In this document: in pieces, positions 1-6,015 of the stretch
Numbering within the stretch: position 1 is the stretch's first letter
Layout of the letters: every line of letters starts with the position of its first letter
Assembly: GCA_050633205.1 (NCBI GenBank)
Contig: JBOEGA010000051.1
Coordinates: forward strand, 1-8,695
Length of the DNA stretch: 8,695 nt
DNA from: CBDHHC01 sp050633205
Lineage (GTDB): Bacteria > Pseudomonadota > Alphaproteobacteria > Rhizobiales > CBDHHC01
Direction of reading: 5' to 3'
Made by a program: the position numbers and the translations under genes
Notes under the pieces: generated by a model
Told to the model about the DNA's origin: nothing
What the model saw: only the letters and a program-made list of their open reading frames with translations
The model's database searches: none

Positions 1-1776
1 CTGCAGGCTGCTGAAGATATTCAGGAAACAGCCTGGACCATACGTGAAGATGGCAGCTTTGAAGCTCCCTGCGCCCGCATTGATACGGACGTCACCGACA
101 TTTATACAGCCTGCTCATTTCAGGACATTACAGGCCAGAGAACCCAGAAAGTTGTCCATATACTTCGTTATCTGGAAGCCCGTATTAATGCCATGGTCAG
201 CATCTGGGGGTTGGATCAGGAAGAATTCACTTCAGCTAAAGAAAATGACAGCCAATCCATTTCTGACAGTCGGCCTGACGCACATCTGCTTAATGGTCCC
301 CAGCTTGATGAGAATGCATTAAAGCAGGATGATATTGATGGCGTTATGGAAGAGGCTCTGGAAGACAACAACCTGAAACCTATTGGTAAAAATGAGAATC
401 AGGCAGAAATTGATATAACTGCCAAATTTATAGCCCAGACAGCTCATGAAGTTGAGGCCCTTACAATTCAGGCTGTCGAAGTAGCAGAGGAGCTAATTCT
501 TGCTGCAGAGACTATTGCAGAAGAGGCAGATGAAGAACTAACCGCATCAGACCATGTTGCGGAAGCCCATGATGAAAGCCCCTTGTCCGAACAACCTGAT
601 ACTTCACTGGAGATCTCATCTGAACCGGTAGATATACCTGTTTCCGAAGAAGTTATTCCGGAAAAAAATGACTATTTTTCAACAACTAATGCCTTTGAGG
701 ATATTGCAGATTCTCCTGAATTGACAGCATCTGACGATAGTATGTCTGACACTAATACTGAAGACCTGTCCATGGCTGATGAGGATATTCAGCCCACTTC
801 TATACATGATGAGCAAACTGAAGCACTATCATCAGAAATAATAGAAAATGACGATCCCTCAGACATATCTCTTCAGAACAATGAATTTGAAGGAATTGAA
901 GAAAACGCAGCTCTGACAGAAACAGTAGAAGAAGAAGATCATATACTTGCTGAAAATCATGAAGAAAAAGAAATTTCAGCAGAACTGACAGATACCTCTG
1001 AAGATATTACAATCGGGTCTCTGGCAGATGACATCACTGAAACCACAGAACAACCAGCAGGATCTGATGATGATACACCTCTGATAGAGGAAGAAGTTGA
1101 AAGCGCGGACAGTATCATTAATGCTCTGGCTCAGGAGCTGGATGCCATTAAAGACGTAACTGTTGAAGCTACAGAAGATGCCGACAGGGAAACACTTAAT
1201 GTAGATGAGGTGCAGGGCTTTGAACAGCAGGCAACCCCCGCATTTGATCAGGACAACACTTCAGATAATTCCATCGATGCAGCAGATACCGGGGGTATTT
1301 CCATGGAACTATCTGAAATATCTGAAGAAACTCCCCCTCCCCTCTCCCTTCTGGACGAGGACCATGATGACCATATAACAATCAGCCAGGAACAGGCTTC
1401 CTTCGTAGAACACTTTTCCAGAATACAGGAGGAACTGCAAAGCAGAAGCATCAGCACCGAACCGGATGCTGTAGAAAGCGAAAGCACTGCACAGCCTCAG
1501 GAGCAATCTGATTATGAGAGCGAAGCTCAGGAGAGTCTAAGTACTGAAAATGCTTTAGAAGCTGAACTTGACACAGAAATCAAAAGCGCTACCGAAGATG
1601 AAAGTAAAACCGAAACTGAACAGCAGGATAAAGGCTATAAATCTTCAGACTGGGTCGGACAGAATCTGTATTTACTTCTCGAAGAAGAGGAAAATGAACA
1701 GCCTTCAGATGAGGACACTATGTCCAGTCGGCTAAGAGATTTGCCAGCATCTGCAAAAACAGCAGCATTTGAATAA
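1..1776 (+). CDS. cheZ: CheZ-family chemotaxis protein phosphatase with a long acidic C-terminal extension (5' partial)
   Basis: The frame is open from base 1, so the N-terminus is missing; the first in-frame ATG (193) lies inside the conserved domain and is not the start. The visible part is 591 codons. Codons 36-65 read as the CheZ helix, with FQDITGQR at codons 40-47. D42 and Q46 match the acidic residue and the catalytic Gln of E. coli CheZ (D143, Q147), which speed dephosphorylation of CheY-P in the cytoplasm. Next come LLNGPQL and LKQDDIDGVM (codons 107-116). The latter resembles the CheY-binding peptide at the CheZ C-terminus and FliM N-terminus, where such proteins usually end. Here about 475 codons follow, rich in Glu, Asp, Ser and Thr: 28 of the first 100 residues are D or E by hand count. 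The tail holds one likely Ala/Glu-rich helix (about codons 135-182) and a short hydrophobic block, DWVGQNLYLLLEE, near the end (codons 550-562). Family call is firm; the role of the tail is unknown. Confidence 0.82.
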   Translation: MQAAEDIQETAWTIREDGSFEAPCARIDTDVTDIYTACSFQDITGQRTQKVVHILRYLEARINAMVSIWGLDQEEFTSAKENDSQSISDSRPDAHLLNGPQLDENALKQDDIDGVMEEALEDNNLKPIGKNENQAEIDITAKFIAQTAHEVEALTIQAVEVAEELILAAETIAEEADEELTASDHVAEAHDESPLSEQPDTSLEISSEPVDIPVSEEVIPEKNDYFSTTNAFEDIADSPELTASDDSMSDTNTEDLSMADEDIQPTSIHDEQTEALSSEIIENDDPSDISLQNNEFEGIEENAALTETVEEEDHILAENHEEKEISAELTDTSEDITIGSLADDITETTEQPAGSDDDTPLIEEEVESADSIINALAQELDAIKDVTVEATEDADRETLNVDEVQGFEQQATPAFDQDNTSDNSIDAADTGGISMELSEISEETPPPLSLLDEDHDDHITISQEQASFVEHFSRIQEELQSRSISTEPDAVESESTAQPQEQSDYESEAQESLSTENALEAELDTEIKSATEDESKTETEQQDKGYKSSDWVGQNLYLLLEEEENEQPSDEDTMSSRLRDLPASAKTAAFE

Positions 1777-1812
1777 ATCTGGCCTTATGGGTACGCTGTC
1801 TGCCCAATAAAA

Positions 1813-1839
1813 AAGAGAGACCAGTATCTGGCCTCTCTT
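1813..1839. terminator. Bidirectional rho-independent-type terminator between convergent genes
   Basis: AAGAGAGACCAG pairs with CTGGCCTCTCTT around a TAT loop, with a single A/C mismatch. On the minus strand the hairpin is followed by a run of U (A-rich 1807-1814 on the plus strand). It is therefore a good terminator for the minus-strand gene ending at 1878. On the plus strand the T-tract is short (CTCTCTTA), so termination of cheZ is weaker but possible. It lies about 37 bases past the cheZ stop and 39 bases past the minus-strand stop. Confidence 0.75.
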
Positions 1840-1877
1840 ACTGAATAGACTATTCCATATTTTATTTAAGAGTTACT

Positions 1878-2270
1878 CTAGTGAGATACGATACGGGCTG
1901 TTCCACTCGCTCCGTCATTTCTCTTCCAGAACACCTGCCCTTTGACCTGGCTTAATTTATAGCAATAGGACTTACTTTTAAGCCACTTATTCCAGGTTTG
2001 GCACAAACTGTTTTTTGCAATCCACCAGCGACCTTTGTCTTTTTTAGGCATACTTGTAGGGATAATGGAAGCCAGACCCTTCAGGCGGCCAGACATAAAA
2101 CCACCACTACGATATTTAATAGGTAATTCAACACCTGTCGCAACTGACAGATATATGGTTTTACCTGTTACCGCACTTCTTAATTTGGGCCCTTTTAGCT
2201 GTTCTGCCTGCACATTGCTACCAGCAAACACCATAAGAACCGCAACAGTAAGATACTGCAAGAATCTCAT
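1878..2270 (-). CDS. Secreted DUF995-like small protein
   Basis: A 130-residue protein starting at the ATG complementary to 2268-2270. This start is preferred over one 14 codons upstream because AGGA sits 7 bases before it and a clean signal peptide follows at once (residues 1-22, ending NVQA before EQL). The mature part has GKTIY (residues 36-40), GRWWIAKNSLCQTW (80-93), SYCYKL (101-106) and a RNDG near the C-terminus. This spacing of Gly-Lys-Thr, WW, two Cys and a final DG turn resembles the DUF995 family of small exported alphaproteobacterial proteins, whose function is not established. C90 and C103 are the only cysteines of the mature protein and could form a disulfide after export. The gene is convergent with cheZ and shares its terminator. 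It is probably monocistronic, since 215 bases separate it from the next gene. The family assignment is from memory of the motif pattern and is moderate. Confidence 0.72.
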   Translation of the reverse strand: MRFLQYLTVAVLMVFAGSNVQAEQLKGPKLRSAVTGKTIYLSVATGVELPIKYRSGGFMSGRLKGLASIIPTSMPKKDKGRWWIAKNSLCQTWNKWLKSKSYCYKLSQVKGQVFWKRNDGASGTARIVSH

Positions 2271-2485
2271 ATTAATATCCTGTATTGCACAACGCTGATG
2301 CGTTGAATTCAAAACTTTCTATTCAGTTTCACAGTCTGGTAGCACCATAAAACGTCATGAATTAATCACAAAAACATTTCTACAAGCTTTTCAACAAGCT
2401 TGTTTTATTGACCTGCAGACCGTTGCAAAATTAATGCAATTGGAATGCCAGCTACTATAAAATTAACCATAATACCGATGGAATT
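2271..2485. other. Intergenic region: probable promoter of the DUF995-like gene, with a stem-loop
   Basis: This 215-base AT-rich stretch between two minus-strand genes must hold the end of one and the promoter of the other. It contains the perfect inverted repeat listed at 2382-2403 and a weaker one (TTGCA at 2423-2427, TGCAA at 2435-2439). No -35/-10 pair on the minus strand is close enough to consensus to place with confidence. Confidence 0.4.
2382..2403 (+). terminator. Perfect 8-bp stem-loop with a T-tract on the plus strand
   Basis: ACAAGCTT and AAGCTTGT flank a 6-base loop (TTCAAC), and TTTTATT follows on the plus strand. By form it is an intrinsic terminator pointing rightwards, yet no plus-strand gene precedes it; the neighbours on both sides are on the minus strand. 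It may block antisense transcription, or simply act as a 3' stem-loop for the minus-strand gene ending at 2486, where the following U-tract is poor. Confidence 0.45.
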
Positions 2486-3520
2486 TTAGCGTTTAAGGAA
2501 ACCCGATACTTGCTGGATAAGAATTTCTGAGGGTATCTGCTCCAGATTACGGTTAATACCACTGAGCTTCGCTACACCCAACTGCCCAATACCCTTCTCT
2601 AATTGAGATGATACAATCCCTTCATATTTTCTGTATTGAGGATCTTCACTACCTACAACAGCTAAAACCGGGAAAGAAAAATCTGAAATATATGAGAACA
2701 GTGAATGCTCAGGCTTTGGCAGGTAGTAATCAATAAAGGCTGCAACAGTTACTCTTGCCGGATTACAGGACAAAAACGGGACACCTTCAAGAAGTTCCTG
2801 TTCTCTTTGTTTTTCAACAAATTTCTGGGCATTGACTAAATATTTGCCAAGGTCATCATTAAATTTTACAGAGAATTCTTTATAAGCCTGCTCAGGAGAC
2901 AGATCCAAAGGCATCACCATTATTAGCTTTGAAATTAAACCGAGATATATCTTGGGGCTTTCACGTTTTTTTCTTCTGCGCCGTTTCTTCTTGCGTGCCA
3001 GCTCCTTTTTCTTTGCCTCTTCTTCTTCTTTGTGCAGCTTGATCTGCTCATAGACATACAAAGCAGCCTGGTTTCCACCTCTTCCCAGGCCGAAAAATGA
3101 AATTTTATTGGCTCCCTGCACGGCTAGCCATTCAACCCATGCCCCAATTTCCTCAGCACCATCTTTATGTCTGTGATTATGCTCAATAGCACATTGAAAA
3201 TCACCTTCCCGCAAATCCAGTCCAAGACTTAAGTTGATCGCCAGACTATTAATTCCCTGCTGCTTCAATCCTTGCTGGAGGTCAGAAATCAGAGGTGATT
3301 TAGCATGTGACAATGTCTGGTGAATGATGATAACGATACCATCGTTTATTATGGACTGACCTGGTGCAACTTCCATAAATCCTTTCAGCTCAATACCATT
3401 ATATTCAAGCTGGACATCTTCCGCTTTTACAGAGGATATCTGGACTAACATTGAACTCACTAACAAGAGAATTGCACCAAGGCCTGAAATCTGGAATTGG
3501 CGAAGCATATCGGGTCTCAT
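2486..3520 (-). CDS. Exported alpha/beta-hydrolase-fold protein lacking the catalytic Ser and His (probable pseudo-hydrolase)
   Basis: The product is 344 residues. A signal peptide covers about residues 5-33 (hydrophobic GLGAILLLVSSMLVQ, then VKA before EDV). In the mature part, HQT at 67-69 stands where hydrolases have an HG oxyanion motif. SLAINLSLGLD and the Cys/His-rich stretch around C110-H118 lead to EIGAWVEWL (124-132). FFGLGRGGNQAALY (142-155) is the nucleophile elbow, usually GHSRGG; G146 sits where the Ser belongs, encoded by a clear GGA codon. The acid remains in VVGSEDPQ (D293). The expected C-terminal His falls at about R324 in GINRNL. Residues 161-189 form a charged insert, first Glu-rich, then RKKKRRRRKKR. 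The fold is well supported by the order of motifs. Loss of activity is inferred. A non-enzymatic periplasmic binding role is possible; no substrate can be named. Start: ATG at 3520 has little Shine-Dalgarno; M5 (3508) is an alternative with the same signal peptide. Confidence 0.8.
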   Translation of the reverse strand: MRPDMLRQFQISGLGAILLLVSSMLVQISSVKAEDVQLEYNGIELKGFMEVAPGQSIINDGIVIIIHQTLSHAKSPLISDLQQGLKQQGINSLAINLSLGLDLREGDFQCAIEHNHRHKDGAEEIGAWVEWLAVQGANKISFFGLGRGGNQAALYVYEQIKLHKEEEEAKKKELARKKKRRRRKKRESPKIYLGLISKLIMVMPLDLSPEQAYKEFSVKFNDDLGKYLVNAQKFVEKQREQELLEGVPFLSCNPARVTVAAFIDYYLPKPEHSLFSYISDFSFPVLAVVGSEDPQYRKYEGIVSSQLEKGIGQLGVAKLSGINRNLEQIPSEILIQQVSGFLKR

Positions 3521-3669
3521 TTGGGTTATCTTTGTTTTTTGTTTTAATTTTTCTAAGCCTGATTATTCTATGACCTTACTATCATGATCACAATGACATT
3601 AAACCATCACTGCGCAAATGTTTATAGCTTCTATCAATAAATAACAGGGAGATAACCGATTGTGGGATA
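3521..3669. other. Intergenic region upstream of the pseudo-hydrolase gene
   Basis: This 149-base AT-rich gap carries the presumed minus-strand promoter of the pseudo-hydrolase gene. A poly-purine run (AAAAAACAAAGATAA on the minus strand) directly precedes the start codon in place of a standard Shine-Dalgarno. I see no convincing terminator for the gene ending at 3670. Confidence 0.3.
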
Positions 3670-4035
3670 TTAAAATTTCTTTTTGACAGCGCCCTTCATG
3701 ATAAAGCCGTCATCGGAGTACTGCTCCTCTCTGTGTACATCCTGATTCGCCCCATAAAGAAGTTCAAGACCAAAATTAAATGTTGGAAAATTTCCCAGAA
3801 AACCGCTACCTGGAATTTGTATACCCACCTTCTGATCTTTACTACGCGTCATCTCCGTAGTTGCTGGCTTAAGCTTTATTCCAGCACCCAGCTCACTACT
3901 GTTTTTTGAAGCACCCTGCTTACGACTATCATCAGGCAAGACCGAATTGGAAGTCTCTTCCTTAAATGCCCAGGCTGCAGCACAGTTCAGCATTAGCGCT
4001 ATGATTCCAAATATAATATAATTGCTGCCCCGCAT
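3670..4035 (-). CDS. Small exported protein with an FGLELLYG motif and C-terminal Phe, function unknown
   Basis: A 121-residue protein from the ATG complementary to 4033-4035. GAGG lies 8 bases upstream and a signal peptide follows directly (residues 1-23, hydrophobic IIFGIIALMLNCAAA, AWA before FKE). A GTG eight codons upstream (4059) also has an AGG in front and cannot be excluded. The Cys at 18 is not in a lipobox (LMLNC), so this is not a typical lipoprotein. Residues 24-70 are polar and probably disordered. The C-terminal third is more ordered: GNFPTFNFGLELLYG (81-95) and a terminal IMKGAVKKKF. The ending in Phe after alternating residues recalls the outer-membrane insertion signal of beta-barrel proteins, but the protein is too short to form a barrel alone. 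I believe similar small exported proteins occur in other alphaproteobacteria, though I cannot name a family. It lies downstream of, and co-oriented with, two porin genes. Confidence 0.65.
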   Translation of the reverse strand: MRGSNYIIFGIIALMLNCAAAWAFKEETSNSVLPDDSRKQGASKNSSELGAGIKLKPATTEMTRSKDQKVGIQIPGSGFLGNFPTFNFGLELLYGANQDVHREEQYSDDGFIMKGAVKKKF

Positions 4036-4333
4036 AAGCCCGCCCTCAGTTGCCGGCACATTATGCCTGACATTAATATAATAGAATTAATACTGAAATG
4101 TTATTAAACATACGACAGTATTCACCCAGTTATGTTACTCATGAGACGCTTACGCTACATATATACTAGATAGTTACCCGTATTTTCTGAAGAATAATTA
4201 AAAACAAAAAAACATGAGCTCGCTTTTTGCAATGCCCAACACCAGCTTGCACACGATACTCAGAACTCAAAACTCTGACTTCAGGAAGCAATTGCATATT
4301 AGAACTGCTTCCTGAAATATTACGTGGAATATC
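4036..4333. other. Intergenic region between the small exported gene and the first porin
   Basis: This 298-base region contains the porin hairpin at 4280-4316 and, nearer the small gene, an AT-rich stretch (4070-4110) likely to hold its minus-strand promoter. An 8-bp palindrome TGCCGGCA (4051-4058) sits just before the start codon. Nothing else is evident. Confidence 0.35.
4280..4316 (-). terminator. 11-bp perfect stem-loop just past the porin stop codon
   Basis: TTCAGGAAGCA (4280-4290) and TGCTTCCTGAA (4306-4316) are perfect complements around a 15-base loop, 17 bases beyond the stop of the porin gene. On the minus strand the following bases are GTCAGAGTTTTGAG, not a continuous U-run. It may therefore protect the mRNA 3' end or terminate imperfectly rather than act as a strong intrinsic terminator. 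Confidence 0.6.
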
Positions 4334-5539
4334 TTAGAATTTAATACGCGCACCTGTCATAACTGCACTAAAATCCTCGGTATTCACGCCATCAATCTGA
4401 CCTTCATATCCTCGGAAGGAGGCATATAACTCCATCGCAGCAGCATCTATATTCTGAACGATACCGCCACCCCATACATCAACTTCAGATGATGTGGCTG
4501 CCCCACCAGTTTCAACCGCAAAGTCTTCGTTGTTACTGTACTCAACATATAGAGTAGTAGAGCCGGCATTGAAAACCCGCCGTTTTACACCTGCTTGCAG
4601 GTAATACATCGAACTGTCAGTTGCCACTCCATCAACATCACGCTCGTAATATGCGCCTGTCAGGAACAACCCTGTTGGCACGTGAACTACTGAACCTGAT
4701 CCCATAATAGCAGACCAGTTCGCTGTATTATCGTCATTATCCTCAATATAACCTACGCCAAATGCAACTCTGAAATCAGCAAGATTACCGTTCCATTTAA
4801 GTGACGCATCCCAGACATCATCTTCACCCCAGGAGGCCGAAACAATAAAACCAAGAAACATCGGGCTGTCGTAGCGAACAATATCACCACGATCCGTATC
4901 CATACTTGCTATACCCTGTTGCATATCAGCCCAGGTGGCTCCACCACCGCCAACAGCTGTAAATGCTCCATTCCATTGCCTCGTATCAGCCGTGGCTGCA
5001 GCACTACTTCCACCGAGATTCACAAGAATAAGGTTATCAGTAGCCGGAGAGAACTGACCAACCGTAATTCGCCCCAGATGCTCTGACCGGATATACCATG
5101 CAGCAAGACGCAAATCGAGCGCACTATCAGTTCCGCCTCCATCATCATCGGCCGCAGTAACTGCATTGGATTCCGCTGAGTCATAATCAAACTCCAGAAC
5201 ATATCCGGCAGTTATGCCTCTCGTAACTCTCGCTGAACCACTAAAATTAATCCGGCTGTTTGATGTCGAGTTATCAACCACATAAGCATCATCTGTATTA
5301 CCATCATCCCAATACATTACTGCCTTGTTTATCTGACCCGAAATTGTCAGACTGACTTTCCTGTTACCTTTCCGCGCTGTTGTGAGTTCCAGCTCAGAGA
5401 CACGCTCTTCCAGATCGGCACAACAATCACCCCCGATACTACCTCCTGCATTTGCACTGCTATAAGAAGCCCCACCTATTGCGATACTCGTAAACGTCAC
5501 TAACGCGAGACGACTGAGTACTCTATTTGTCTCAAACAT
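4334..5539 (-). CDS. Outer-membrane porin (Gram-negative porin family), paralogue 1
   Basis: A 401-residue trimeric-porin-type beta-barrel that would form a diffusion channel in the outer membrane. The signal peptide is residues 1-31 (SSANA before GGS). The mature N-terminus has GGSIGGDCC (32-40) followed by a short charged helix, ADLEERVSELELTTARKG (41-58), and then the barrel begins with VSLTISGQINKAVMYWDDG. Typical porin segments follow: SRINFSGSARV, LGRITVGQFSP, VRYDSPMFLGFIVSASW and YYLQAGVKRRVF. The protein ends MTGARIKF, with the C-terminal Phe needed for insertion by BamA. A Shine-Dalgarno GGAGAA lies 8 bases before the ATG. The protein is clearly homologous to the porin at 6016-7125, sharing the Cys-Cys helix and most strands, but the synonymous codons differ widely, so the duplication is old. 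Codon use is ordinary (AGG, CGG, CTG mixed). The channel's substrate cannot be read from sequence. Confidence 0.93.
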   Translation of the reverse strand: MFETNRVLSRLALVTFTSIAIGGASYSSANAGGSIGGDCCADLEERVSELELTTARKGNRKVSLTISGQINKAVMYWDDGNTDDAYVVDNSTSNSRINFSGSARVTRGITAGYVLEFDYDSAESNAVTAADDDGGGTDSALDLRLAAWYIRSEHLGRITVGQFSPATDNLILVNLGGSSAAATADTRQWNGAFTAVGGGGATWADMQQGIASMDTDRGDIVRYDSPMFLGFIVSASWGEDDVWDASLKWNGNLADFRVAFGVGYIEDNDDNTANWSAIMGSGSVVHVPTGLFLTGAYYERDVDGVATDSSMYYLQAGVKRRVFNAGSTTLYVEYSNNEDFAVETGGAATSSEVDVWGGGIVQNIDAAAMELYASFRGYEGQIDGVNTEDFSAVMTGARIKF

Positions 5540-5908
5540 ATTTTTACTTCTCCACTATGATTACCGCACGCGTTACCCAAATACTCCGGGCAACCATCAA
5601 AGTTTTCCAGACAGACATCCTCCCAGACTCATCTTAAAGTCAGACTGATCGCCGCAATCCAGAATAGATCTTAAGTAAAAAAACATCTCCCTCATGATAT
5701 TAAATATTAAATCGAGAAATACTTATTTACCGCAAGTACAACTATGTACTAATCACGCTATATTATTATCATAGGGAGAATTACAGATGCAAATTCAAAA
5801 AAAATCATAAAATAAAAACTGAATAACACAATTTATCGCATAAAATACACAATATTAAAGAATTTTATTAATTATATACTAGAAGATATATTGGAGAAAA
5901 TTGACAAA

Positions 5909-5934
5909 ATGCTGTGATAAGATTGATACAGCAT
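5909..5934 (-). terminator. Second stem-loop downstream of porin paralogue 2
   Basis: ATGCTGT and ACAGCAT form a perfect 7-bp stem around a 12-base loop. On the minus strand it is followed by TTTTGTC. It lies about 30 bases beyond the main terminator at 5964-5987, so it could be a back-up terminator of the highly expressed porin gene. Confidence 0.4.
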
Positions 5935-5963
5935 CTGAAATGATAGAACATAGATACAAAAAA

Positions 5964-5987
5964 GGAGCTGTCCAAAAGAACAGCTCC
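5964..5987 (-). terminator. Intrinsic terminator of porin paralogue 2
   Basis: GGAGCTGT and ACAGCTCC form a perfect 8-bp stem with an 8-base loop. On the minus strand six uridines follow at once (A-run 5958-5963 on the plus strand). It begins 28 bases past the porin stop codon. This is the cleanest intrinsic terminator in the window. Confidence 0.85.
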
Positions 5988-6015
5988 CAATTTCGTCAAC
6001 TTGAATTAACAAGTA

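Larger units (their letters stand above)
5540..6015. other. Long AT-rich spacer between the two porin genes
   Basis: 476 bases without a credible gene. The right end holds two hairpins behind the upstream porin (5964-5987 and 5909-5934). The centre (about 5690-5900) is very AT-rich and probably contains the minus-strand promoter of the porin starting at 5539. One candidate on the minus strand is TTGCGG (-35) with TTTAAT (-10) 18 bases on, around 5705-5735. A plus-strand 7-codon open frame (5787-5810) has a GGGAGA in front but no supporting evidence. Confidence 0.45.

Noticed and set aside
193..195. ATG at 193 as the start of the acidic protein
   Set aside because: The frame is open to base 1 and encodes the CheZ catalytic helix upstream, so the gene starts outside the window.
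44..322. Plus-strand 92-codon open frame at the left edge
   Set aside because: It lies in another frame over the CheZ domain, whose FQDITGQ motif is in frame 1; the alternative product has no recognisable motif.
1196..1506. Three overlapping minus-strand open frames
   Set aside because: They are antisense to the acidic CheZ tail and arise from its low-complexity codons; no start signals or motifs.
2035..2298. Plus-strand 87-codon frame
   Set aside because: It is antisense to the DUF995-like gene, which has a signal peptide, a Shine-Dalgarno and a coherent motif pattern.
3577..3590. CRP-like half site TGTGATCA near the pseudo-hydrolase promoter (minus strand)
   Set aside because: Only one half matches; the second TCACA half is missing at the required spacing.
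5020..5202. Minus-strand 60-codon frame
   Set aside because: Out-of-frame shadow inside porin paralogue 1.
5787..5810. Seven-codon plus-strand frame (MQIQKKS) with a GGGAGA ahead
   Set aside because: Very short, in AT-rich DNA between two minus-strand genes, and it precedes no plus-strand gene, so an attenuator role is implausible.
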